DNA of 64,000 bases from Golubevia sp. BC0850 (Eukaryota > Basidiomycota > Exobasidiomycetes > Golubeviales > Golubeviaceae): positions 248,001 through 312,000 of the forward strand of contig JAAVVG010000022.1 in NCBI GenBank assembly GCA_012976225.1. Reading direction: 5' to 3'. The notes under the pieces were generated by a model. The model was not told the origin of the DNA and made no database searches. It saw only the letters and a program-made list of their open reading frames with translations. The first letter of the stretch is position 1. Each line of letters opens with the position of its first letter. A program made the translations under genes and the position numbers. This document shows, piece after piece, positions 11,021 to 21,775 of this stretch.

Positions 11021-12534
11021 ATGGATAGCGAAAGACTTTCCGTAGAAGTTCTTCAGTAAGTGAAACGCTGAGTCCAAGTTTTATTTCTGGGAGATCGACC
11101 AACTGATCCTAGCCATCTCCTCTCTCCTCTCTCTCTCCTCCCACAGGTCAGTTCTTGACTGCTTTGCCACTGGCAGGGAGCCTTGTCACATCATTCGTCT
11201 AATCAAGTTCCCGCCGAAGAAGCCCCGACGTGGACGTGACCAAGACACAGAAGCACTGGAAACATGGCACTCTCTCCTGAGAACATCTCTCGTCTCGAAA
11301 CGAATCCGAGAGCTTTGCCTGCAAAGGATCTTCGGAACCGTAATCCTGACCAGGATCGAGAAGATAGGCCAGCTGTGGAAGCTCCTCGAAGTCAATCCAC
11401 AACTAGCGACCTTCACCCACACCTGTCGCTTGGAGTATCACTGTAGCACCATCGAGCACCATCCGTATCCTTCTGAGGCTATGCCGCTAGCTTTCATCTC
11501 CAGGGTCGACTCGATCACGGAAGCGGTGGAAGCTGCACATCAAGAAGCTGACAGGAAAAGGAACGAGAGAGCGGAGAGCAGTGAAAGTGAAGAGTCCTGG
11601 GAGGCTGCAGATGCAGAGAACCAGATTACGGAGGAGCTAGAATCTGAGATCTTCCACCTCAAGAAAGATTACGCTACGATCGGACCCGATGGAGAAGGAT
11701 TTGACGAGATCATCAAAAGTCCTGCTGATTTAGAAGAAGTTCTGACAGCGATCTTCTCTCAATGGACAAGACTTCAACATTTGGACTGGAACACATCTCA
11801 AATCCCTACCTTTACTTCTACACTCAGATCAATCGCAGCTCATGGATCTTTAAGGACTCTCCGGATCAAAATTAATGCATGCGATGAAGATCACTCGACC
11901 GAATACCCAACCTGTCCAATTCGTGAGTATTTTGAGATTGATTTCTCTGCCATACCTCGAGCTTTCTGCGACAGAGAACTTTGATTCTGACTGAATTTTT
12001 CCTCCTCTCTTGTACTCAAAAGCGCCGATCTGGCTGCTGGCTCCAACCCTGCAATCACTTCACATCACCAATTGGACCTACGCCTCCAATGGAGTTCCTC
12101 CCGAACGTCGAGACAGACAACTGCGAGCAGCCATCGAGTTGATTCAAAACGCTTTGAGGCTGGAGCACCTCGAATATACAGGCAATCTCGAAATGGATCA
12201 AGAACCCAGCTCTGTCGATGGTTCGGATCGGTTTCTGACGCAAGATCAAATCTTCAAAGCGCTTCTGCCTTCCATGGCTTCTATTCCTTCGGTAGAACCT
12301 ATTCCTTATTCGGTAAAAGGTATGCTTTTCGTCAATGAGCTCTTCCCTTCACTCGAGCGGATCCACTCGGAGAAGCTCTTGCAGCCATTACAGAAGCAGG
12401 ACGTGTTGGACCTAGGAAAGGAGGTCAGAGAAACCACAGATCATAAACTTACTTTACTAGGAGACTATCTTTTGGATGACGAAGTAGCTGAAGAGATGGT
12501 CAGAATTTGGAACGAAAGACACACCCGGCTTTGA
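11021..12534 (+). CDS. F-box-like protein (intact parent of the duplicated copy)
   Basis: Exons 11021-11055, 11147-11922 and 12023-12534 give 440 aa. The first residues (MDSERLSVEVLQSVLDCF) fit a degenerate F-box helix (L-S-x-E-V-L). F-box proteins are usually substrate adaptors of SCF ubiquitin ligases. The middle is acidic (RAESSESEESWEAADAE). The second half has leucine-spaced segments (TRLQHLDWN, SLRTLRIKI, LQSLHITNWT, LRLEHLEYTG) resembling irregular leucine-rich repeats as found in fungal F-box proteins. Both introns have strong sites (GTAAGT...CCACAG and GTGAGT...CAAAAG). From 11703 onwards the gene is duplicated at 7201. No substrate can be named, and the F-box assignment is moderate because the motif is short. 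Confidence 0.8.
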
Positions 12535-12753
12535 GAGAAGGTGGAAACGATCAAATGTCTCAACATCTCATCCTCCCGATTCGGACTCTGGAATTCTTTT
12601 TGTCTTCTTTGGCAAACGCATTGTATTTCAGCTCTACTTTTAGATCATTCTTATCTCCTTGCTACCATGCTTTCGTCTCACGTCTCCCCCAACCGGCTTG
12701 TTTTGTCTTGTGTTCGCTTCATTCCATTCCTTCTAGTCTCTTCATTTTGTACT
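11703..12753. repeat. segmental duplication, copy B (parental)
   Basis: Direct repeat of 7201-8251. It covers the second part of exon 2, intron 2, exon 3 and about 220 bp of 3' flank of the F-box-like gene. It is taken as the source because the gene is complete here. Confidence 0.9.
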
Positions 12754-12921
12754 TTCATACACGCTATTCACGTTCCCGTCCGCCCATCTCGAGAAGAAGT
12801 GTTTCGTTGCCATCTCGATGAACGAACGATTGGTTGGACAGAAGAAAGCTGGATGAAGCCTCGACACTGCTAGAATTTCAAAAAAGACTGTAAATTCTCT
12901 CTATTATTGAAAAAAAAAGAT
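12535..12921. other. gene-free stretch between convergent genes
   Basis: 387 bp separating the stop codons of the F-box-like gene and the ataxin-10 homologue. The left 219 bp belong to the duplicated segment. The rest holds A-rich sequence near 12895-12920. No gene seen. Confidence 0.55.
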
Positions 12922-15451
12922 TCAACTTGACCCATTCTCATTCGATTCCAAAGGTCTAAGCTTAGCTATCAGCGACTGAGACTCTTCATTTCCAGCCAAA
13001 AGGTTTCGTAGAGTGAAGATCGCATGCTCTCGAATGTCTGTTTGTTTGTTTGGGGGGGGGGGGGACAGAAGAAGAAAAAGCAGGAACGAAAAGAAGAAAG
13101 TGATAGATCAGCTTCAAATTTCTACAAGGGTAAGTGACGAAACCACCTCATCTCTCAAAGGAAAAAAACTCACAAGGGTTCAACTCATCCAAAGCCGTCA
13201 AATTCAAAACATCAAACAATCCTCCTAATTCTCGAACTCTATCTTGAACATTTTTGACCTGTTTCAACTGATCTTGATTTTGATGTTGATACCTTTTTGG
13301 AGGAGAATAAGACAAGACTCCCAAAAGTCTTACTAAGTCTCTTTTCAAATACGCTAAAGCTCCTGGGATGGAAGTTGAAGCTGATGAATTGAGTGCATTG
13401 AAATTGACATCAGAGTTTTGTGGGAGCGGAACAGAAGGAGCTAAACCAGTGGTACTTAGAGAATGAGAATCAGGAGCAGGTCCAGTTTTGAAGGGCTTGA
13501 AAGGAGAGATTGGAGGGGAATATTTCGATGTTGTTTTTAGTAAGGCTGAGAGGATGACAAAAGAAAGAGAGAAAATTGAGTGAATCAGTTGATAAGTTTT
13601 AGAGAAAACTCCTTCAAGGGGAACAACGAAAGGAACTCAAACTCACCAACAACTTCTTCAACAACTCCACTTTCCTTCGATCTCAATCTCTTCAACAATT
13701 CTTTACCATCTTTAACGAATCCACTCTCCTCCTCCACTTCTCCTTCTTTTTCTTTTTCTTCTCCTTCCTTTTTCTTAAATGACTCTTCAAATCTAATCTT
13801 AGCTTCAGATCCTTCAGTAGAAACGCAAATCGAAATTAAACATTGTAAAGTTAAAACCAAAACTTTATGTGAAGATTCTAATCTAGTTTCAAAGGTTCTT
13901 TGATTTTCCTCTATTTTTCCCTTCTCATCGAAATCAGGATTGGACTTGAATTGAATAGATTCTTCCATAATCTCACCAGCAATTTTAGAAACCTTTAAAA
14001 ACCATTCCAAAAGGAGTGAAAAATCTTGACCCTCTTTAGCCTCTCCTCCATCACCATCATAAACTTCAGAATTGTCTCGAAAATGTAACCAACTATCCAA
14101 CAATTTTAAAAGTGTCAATTGCTCCACTATTAAGCTGGTTGGACCTAATTCTCCTTGAATTTCCCAAAGTTCTTTCTCTTCATCCTTGAGATCCTCTCCC
14201 CTCCCAGTCAACCCAGTCAAAAGATTTCTGAACATCCTAGAAAACAACCGTTTCTGAAAAAGGTTTGTGAAAAAGGGATAAATGATTCCTAATCGTTGAG
14301 AAAGTTGGTTTGTTTCTCCGTTTGAGTCTGATTGGTCTTCTGAGAATTCTTCATTTTCATCTTGTTCCACTGTTTGGTCTGCTGTTGTTAGAAAAGAAGA
14401 GAGGATTCTAACTCCTTGAAGAGTTGAACAGAGATGTAGACTGGGAGAAGAAATTGGAGGTTGGGAGGGTCAGAACAATGAAGGGGGAGCGGTTGGTTTT
14501 GAGCAATCTGATCCTTACCTTCTAGAATAACTGCCCTTGGTCAGACTAAGTAGAAGAACTTGAGTAGCGGTCAGAGTACCTGGATCTGGGGAATCCAGAA
14601 GTCGACTTTCAAAACAATGCGGGAGAGAAAGTTTGAGATTCAGCCTTGGTGCATCTTGGGTCAAAGGAGATCGGAATGGCAAAAAAGGGTTTCCTCACCT
14701 GAAGAGATCTGAGAACTTGTCTTCTTTGAGCTGTTCCAATCTGGGTTTCGAGTCATCTCTAGAGATCTTTCTCCACGAAGTTGTGATTTCCTTCCATAAG
14801 TTCTCTTGGAGAGGCTCGTTTCGTGTGATCAAGTTGGCTAGGAGTTGAGTTGCTATCCTAGAAAGAGGTTGCACTGCAGAGACGAGGGTGACAGTTTGAC
14901 CTGCTTCAATTAAATACTAGGAATCTCAGAAGAGCAGAAGAGAGAACTCACGAGTCTCAGAATTGAGAGAAGAAAAGGAAGAGGCTAGATGAAGCAGTTG
15001 TAAAAGAGAAGTCACTCTTGCACTTTGAGAGTTATAAGACAGGTTCAGTAAAAAACCTTTGTTCAAATATTACAGAAACCTGTACTCACAAAAAAGCGTT
15101 CTGAGCTTGGTTAGAGCCAGCGACGATGTTTCTAGAAAGCAATAACGAAGAGATTGCTAACTTAAGCCTCTGTTCTCCCTTTTCTGTTTTCAATTCATCT
15201 GAAGTTAACTCATCTAAATTCATCGACCATAATTTAGATAGACTTTCTGTTAATTTGAAATCGGATTGAGAATCTAGAATTGTGAATTCAAGTCTTGAAT
15301 TTGGTTCAGATGATGGAGATTCTTTCGCGAACCTCGTGGAGTGAAATCGAAGGAATTCATTTAGCTTGATGAAACAGTCTGGATCTGAGGTTGAAGTTGA
15401 TTGTAAATCTGAAACAATAGTTGGAAGGAATTCGATTGGAGGATTACTCAT
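12922..15451 (-). CDS. Ataxin-10 / CTR86 homologue
   Basis: Seven exons (15451-15090, 15022-14952, 14900-14699, 14605-14519, 14440-13647, 13545-13174 and 13037-12922) give 667 aa. The family consists of armadillo-like helical repeats; the yeast member is CTR86 and the animal member ATXN10. Diagnostic C-terminal sequence: LKRDLVRLLGVLSYSPPKRY, then VRELGGLFDVLNLTALDELN, and across the last splice NPYIREHAIFTLRNLLAGN (about residues 625-645). This is the ataxin-10 domain. Upstream helices such as ARVTSLLQLLHLASS and RIATQLLANLITRNEPLQEN also fit. Glu/Lys-rich insertions lie in exon 5. The exon 2 acceptor at 15023 (CTCAAAG) was chosen because it alone keeps the frame and has a TACTGAAC branch-like site upstream. 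The intron before the last exon carries a run of 13 C. The family's role in cell division is not readable from sequence. Confidence 0.88.
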
Positions 15452-17973
15452 GGTCAGCCAGTTGAAGGGAAGCTTTGAGATAATTCTTCTTGACGACCCC
15501 ACCAGCACTCAGAGATTCCATTCAATGCTTCTTCTTCTTTGGTTCCATTCTGCTTTCAATTCGACTTCTAGAATGCAAGACAGACGAGAGAGAGAGAGAA
15601 GACAGAAGAGTATGAGAGGAGGAGGCGAGGAGTTACTTCAACAAGTCAGAGAGTAAGACCTAGCTGAAGGATCATCTCGCCCTTTTGTTCGACGCAGCAA
15701 ACATCATCTCGGATTCATAGGCAGATCGAATTTAAGATCATGACCAACCATTGAAGCCAGTGCAACGTTATAGGAGAGGAGGCTGAAAGAGGAAGAGCTC
15801 GCAGAATTACAGCTGTGGAAGACAGGAGAGATCAGGAAGAAGGTCCGATGATCAGTTATCAAGATCGGAGGGAATAGATCTGCATGATTCAAGATGGAGA
15901 GGAGAATATGAGGGTAGTAAGGAGAAGGGTAGGAGGGAGCTAAAGAGGTTTGAGTCAAGTGGTAAGATACAGTACGTCAGAGGAAGCAGAGAGAGAAAGA
16001 GTCCTCACGTTCGGTCAGTAACCTCAGGCTTCAAATGGATCGAGGCGATCATAGACCTAATGGCTCAGATCGAGAACCTACTAGAGAAGAATGGGAGGAG
16101 GGATGGAGGGAGAGAAGTAGCAGCACTTATTCTAGCCGCCAGGCAAGGCAGTTCTTCCTGCTTCGATGTTCGCTTCTGAAGTCGGAGACGCTTTTGAAGG
16201 GATTTCAACAGATCAGCACTTTGGATCTTTTGGGTTCTCAGTGGACTTGGATTTTCGGCTTGGTCAACTTGGTCTAAGAATGACTTGGAGGTCAGAAAAG
16301 GAGGTGGGGAAGCAAGACAAGGAGATAGATCGAATGTATGCTATTCAAAGGTGCTGGGTTGGTCATCTAAGCTTCTTCTGAGCTCACTGATGAATTTTTG
16401 AGTGTGTCTGGAAGGGAAAGAGAGGAAGATCGAGATTGAGATCATTGCCAAGCAGACTTGATTTTATTGTCGCTCGTCTAGCTCTGAGGTCGTATCTCCT
16501 CTTACTCTTTTAAGTGAGCTCCATTAGGTTTCTCAAAAACGATCACCTAAATTCATTCAGTGCTGTTAAAGAGTCTCTGATCGTTTAGTTGCTGTGGGAA
16601 ACGAGATGAGATGGGTTGAATGTGGAATTGGGAGAGTCATCTGAGTTGGCACGAGAAGACAAGGTTTAGCCAAAATCTCTTGCTTCATTTCATTGTCAAA
16701 TCCGAGTTCTGGAAGAGGTTTCAGTGGGTGTCATGGAGTTTGGCTGGGAAAAAGCTGGGAAAGTCTTTCTGAAGCCCTTTTCTTTGAGCTTCTCAGAAGA
16801 GCAACTATGAAATCTCCTCTAAAGTTGACCCGCTCTTTTCATCGAACTGATCAACAACTGACTGGATCTCTTCCAAATTTCTCTCTGGAAGCGATACTAC
16901 CCTCCAGAATGCCCTATTCTCATCCGTCAACTTCTACCATAATCTGCAGACCTCTCTAAGTTTAACCACCTCCTTCGTCTTCAAGGTCTTGAAAGTAGTG
17001 AGAATAGTCTCTGAAGGAAAGACGTCGTTGATGGATCTCAGTCTAGATACCACTGGCATTTTTGTAGATTAGAGTGGTCTGAAGGTATTGATGAGAGAAA
17101 AGCGAGGACTGACGAGAAAGCGAGAGGGAGAAGTGGTGAAGGAAGAAGTCAGGAAAACCATCAGCCATGCATGTCATTGATTCAATCTGATATCAAACTC
17201 TCACTTTCTGTTTTCAAAGTCAAAAGAGAGAGGGGAGCAGAAAGAGAATCAAGTAGAAGGCGAGGTTTCGTGATCTGCTTTGATTCGAATTGAAGAAGCT
17301 TCTGTGAGGTCAGAATTCTTCGATGTGAAGGCAAAAGATACTTCTGGTTAAGACTAAGGTGACTCTGATCAGTACTTCTAGAGAATTCAATGATAATACC
17401 GAGTCAATAGAAAGAGGTAGCCAGTATTGGAAGTTCCGATAGATAGCTCAATTCGCGAAGGCATCCTATGCTCTCTTCCCTGTCGACTCGCCCGGCTAGG
17501 CCTGCTCTCTCGAGTGTTTCCAAAACCTTGATCTGAAGATTTCGATTCAGTGACACTAGTTCCCAGAAGAAGCGGAAGCAAAAGGAAGAATTTGATGCGA
17601 TGGTGGACAAGGTCAAGCCAAACAGAAGAAATTGGATTGGAGCGCTCATCTGCTGTATACGTTTCCAACATTGCAAGAAGAGAAGAAGGAAAAAACGATG
17701 TTCCATTCAATACATTCATTATTAATACAACGAAGAAATGGCCCTGGAGAGGGAGAGACGAGTTTACAAAGCAGGGCTCGGGAAAGAGGTGCTTACAGGC
17801 TGGCAGTCTGAAGTCGATAAGAGAGAGGAAGAGCAGCGGGGTTGTCGGTAGTAGACAAAAGAGCCACCACATCTTTGTAAGTCTGTAAAAGGGGGACAAA
17901 ATGGGAGCGAAAAGTACGGAATAATGAGTAAGTAAGAGATTTCCTGAACTTCTCGTTTGTCTTCCCCTTTTTT
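15452..17973. other. long gene-free stretch
   Basis: 2.5 kb between the start of the ataxin-10 gene and the stop codon of the gamma-tubulin complex gene. Several open frames of 70-170 codons occur on both strands (for example around 16035-16380 plus and 17387-17899 minus). None has a recognisable domain, and I could not link them by good splice sites. It is unusually long for this gene-dense window. It could hold an unannotated or non-coding transcript. Confidence 0.45.
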
Positions 17974-20900
17974 CTATTCACTCACTCTGATAGCTTTGTT
18001 CCAGTTTCTCTCGATTTTTGCGATCATATCCTTGCATTCGTCTAGAACCTCAAACTGGGCGACAGTAGTAGCACCGCCGCCTAGCTCGATCGCATCCCAT
18101 CTTGCCCTTTCAGATTTGATTTGATCACGGAAACGATGTCGGTTCTCTTTGAAGACGTAGATGTAGTTCATGAGCTTGTTGTGCAGCTGGAGTTTTGAGA
18201 AGAAAGGAGAGTTAGTGAACAGAGTTGTTTGCCTCAGTCCGTGCTCCGCCTCTGGAAGGAAACGAAACACAGCACTCACCTCCAAATATCGAATGTCAGT
18301 CAACATACAAGTCCTTCTACACGTGTTCAGGAAATCTGAATGATCCTTCATCAATTGATCCACAGTCTTGACTGTTTCTAACTTTTCCTCGAAGTCTCTC
18401 CAATTTGGTTCGATAATTTCCGAGGTGTAGAAAGCGAGAACTTGCTGAACGAAGAACATCATTCGATGCCTCAACTTATAGATTTGAAGCTTCCATCTTT
18501 CGATTTTTGGATGATCTCTCTTCTTTGGTTGGAATTCTTTCGTCTGATGCTCCGACCACATGTCAGAGAGATTGCTTTCTGAAACCTTGAGGTGCAAGAC
18601 GCATCGATGAAGGAATTGCCATCTCATGATGCTCTTTCTTGAGATGATTAGAGATACTGGAAACTGAACACCGACATCGAATTGAAGGACATCGAGAACT
18701 TGAGGAGTGAAAGCAGAAGGAAATGAGTTGGTCAGTAGAATTCGCCGAACTCGAACAGCTCTGATGGGAAATGGTGACTCACTTGGATACCATGGACCGT
18801 CGTCTTTTCCCTTTCCTCTTCCTTTCTCTTTTTCCTTCTCTTTTCCCTTCAGTTCCGCCGCAAAAGCCTTAGCAGCTTCGATGTCTCCTCTGGTCTCATT
18901 GATCCTCTTCAACTCCTCGTAGACCGTCCCTTCTGAAATGTCAATCTTGATGTCTTCTTTGTAAAGGTCATCGTAAGGAGCACTAGAGCTACTAGCCAGA
19001 ACCATTCCTAGATGAGTTTGAAGTCGAAGATGAGTTGTCTCTCGAGTCTTGTGTGGTTGAATTCGTTTCTTGAGTTCTCTTTCAGCCTGCTCCAGGAAAG
19101 TTAGGAGGAAATCTGATTGACTAAAGAAGAAGTAGTGCTTCAGGGATCGAAGTCGATCTACGATGTTTTGTTGCTCTAGTAGAAGTTTCAAAAGCGTGGA
19201 ATTGGCTTGTTGGTAGGCGTCCTCGATTCGCCGGAAAAAGCTAGAGAAAGTGGGAAACATGACATAAGAACACTTGACTAGACATCCGCAGGGCAGAATC
19301 GACAGGGCAAAAGGGGGCCTAGAAATGATCCTCAAACTCACCTATCATCATTCATCACCACAAGATCCTCATCATTATCAATCTTCTCTCCATCGTCTTG
19401 TTTCTCGATTTCGATCCCGCATTCTCTCACCACATTGAGATACTTTCCAGCCAACAAAATCTTGTGTTTCCAAGGTTGTAGGAAAGTTGGAATACTAGCA
19501 CCTCCAGTCAAGATGCCTCTTTCAGATTCTTCAGGGGTTTCCTCCATTCCATCTTGAGCTCTTTCTCGATCTGCAATTAAGGTCTCATCTCTGAGAGTAT
19601 ACCTTCTTTCCCAATAATCATCGGTAGGGACCAATTCAAGGGAAGCTCTAGTTACTAGAGGATCTTCCATCACCATGAATTCATCGTAAGTGTCGGCTAG
19701 ATGACCAGTCGTGATCCAACCCAAGAGAATCCTTACGTACGGCTGCGAAGCTCGATGGAAGAGGTTGAGGAATAGCTGATGAGCGGCTGGATTACTGCGA
19801 GACAGAAGTGAAGAAACGACAAGCTAAAAGTTAGGAAGATTTCTTGGACAGAATCGTAGAACTCAAATTCTGCACTCACCCTCCCATTCTCGACACTCTG
19901 TCCCAAAGGACGCTAAGAACCTCTCCTCCCTTGACGATCCCTCCATCATTTCCACTACTGAGTCTCTGATCTTCGTCATCCATTAATTCGAAAGCTTCCC
20001 TTCTCTTTCGTTGCAAAGAGGCTACGCTCATCCCATCAAGATCAGAATCAAAAGATCCATCACTAGAGTCATCGTCGAAGAGATCGGCATGAGTGTAGGT
20101 AGCGATGTCCTTGGTGAAATTGTTGATCAATGAAAGAGTTTCGAGAGTTGGATGAACGTAAAACCAAATTTTTTGAAGAGTGAAATTTTCGGCTGTCGAA
20201 AATTGATGTTCAAGTTGGACTATGAGAAGCTCATAATCCTGAGAAGCAGAGAAGTGGAGATAGGAAATCAGCGAGGCAGCCTCCCAATTCCCTCTATGAC
20301 AAATTACTCACCTTCAACAGATCCCGAATTCCAGCACAAAGAGCATGAGTGACAGTTCCAAACTCCAAGCTCGAGTCCATCTCGACGAAAGCATAAATTG
20401 AGCAATAATGAGTAGCCAGAGGTAGAATGTTCTCCACGACGTCCTTGAGGGAAGGATCCAAATCTTCATCGATAGAGAACTTGGGACCTTTCAATCGTTC
20501 AGCTGGATCTTCTGGATCGTAAGTCTCAGAGAACCTGATGTATTGACCCTCTATTCCAATTAAGACGAATAAAAGATCTTCCAACATCAAAGCTTCTTGG
20601 ATCTCCTTATCTGCAGATGACAGAGGTAGAGGTGAATCTCCATCTGCCTCCTCATCTTCTTGTTCTTCTGAGATCACAGAGGGTCGATGAGAGTCCTCTC
20701 GATAGGTAGATTCGTAATTGAGATTTGAACTCGCACGTTCCTTTCCTTTGTTTGAAGAAGAAGAAGAGGTTTGGAATCGAGAAGAACTTGATGGAGCTTT
20801 TCGAGGACTAGGTTGAGGAACTCTACGATTGAGGGGATTGAAGACGAACGAAGCTTCGTGAAGAAAGGAATCGACAGGAGCTGAACGGGATCATTTGGAA

Positions 20901-21775
20901 GAGAGATTAAAGTTAAATAAGATCAGCTTTGAAGAACTTGAGAAAACCTCTGTCGGAGGGCAGAGAGGGTCACTGTGGCCCTCTCATCTGCTTGACATCG
21001 CCTACGCCTTCCCTCTTATGTGTGACCCCTATCCAACATAGATCCACAAATCCACTCAGACCTCCCAAAGACAATAGACTCACCCTGTCCTTTGCCCTTC
21101 AATCCTCTAGCAGCAGTCCTAGCCAAAGCAGCTCCATCAGGACCTTTCCCAGCTCCCAAGTTCATACTCTTGTTCAATATTCCAGGACCTTGATTATGAT
21201 CTCTAGTAGTCCTTCTCAACCAAACCTCTGTACTTTCATTCTCAATGGTTTCGCGTTCTTCAAATCGAAATAGACGTTGATTGTCTTCTCTTTCAGCTGC
21301 AGCTCCAACTCCCTCTGAATCTGCATAGCTCTCTGGAATTCCAGCTAGATCATCATTATCATTGAGACCGGGTAGATTGTGAGAGTATTGTTGAAGTTTA
21401 CGTTCGGAAGACGCGAGTCTACTTGCGAGCTGTTAGAAGGAGAGAGGAAACAGATTAGCTCTGAGATCTCATTTGCTTTGGGTGGTGTTCGCGATATGAA
21501 ATGATTTAGCTGTATGGTATTAGTTGAATAAGAAGCCTTCTTTCGCGGAAGATGCGAGTAGGAGGCATTCTAATCCCTTCTTTGAGGATGCTGTGTCTTT
21601 CCCTGTCTTTCCTTTGATTTCTCTCCACGCTCCCTTTGAGGTCCGTACTAACCTTGATCATCTTCCTTTCACTCATTCCTTCTGTTATCCTTGCTTTCCC
21701 TTTGCCTTTCCTTCTAGCTGGTGTGGCTGGAGGTTGACCACTAGAACTCGAACCAGAAGGCTGAGTTGGTGCCAT
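17974..21775 (-). CDS. Gamma-tubulin complex component 2 (Spc97/GCP2 family)
   Basis: Subunit of the gamma-tubulin small complex that nucleates microtubules at the spindle pole body. Eight exons: 21775-21653, 21429-21084, 20880-20312, 20238-19880, 19794-19342, 19240-18783, 18698-18280 and 18186-17974. Total 979 aa. The N-terminal 220 residues are low-complexity. The GRIP1 region starts with IQEALMLEDLLFVLIGIEGQ, then DYELLIVQLEHQFSTAENFT and IWFYVHPTLETLSLINNFTK. GRIP2 is shown by LLEQQNIVDRLRSLKHYFFF, SQSDFLLTFLEQAERELKK, APYDDLYKEDIKID, LQFDVGVQFPVSLIISRKSI and the helices around SFFRRIEDAYQQANSTLLKL. Length and motif order fit GCP2 rather than GCP3. The intron at 18782-18699 interrupts a charged linker and has a CTACTGAC branch-like site. 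Confidence 0.92.

Noticed and set aside
16035-16381. Plus-strand open frames rich in Leu and Arg
   Set aside because: No domain, and no splice sites that join them into one gene; mentioned only as part of the gap.
17387-17899. 170-codon minus-strand frame with hydrophobic segments
   Set aside because: No start context, no family, T-rich composition; more likely 3' flank of the gamma-tubulin complex gene.
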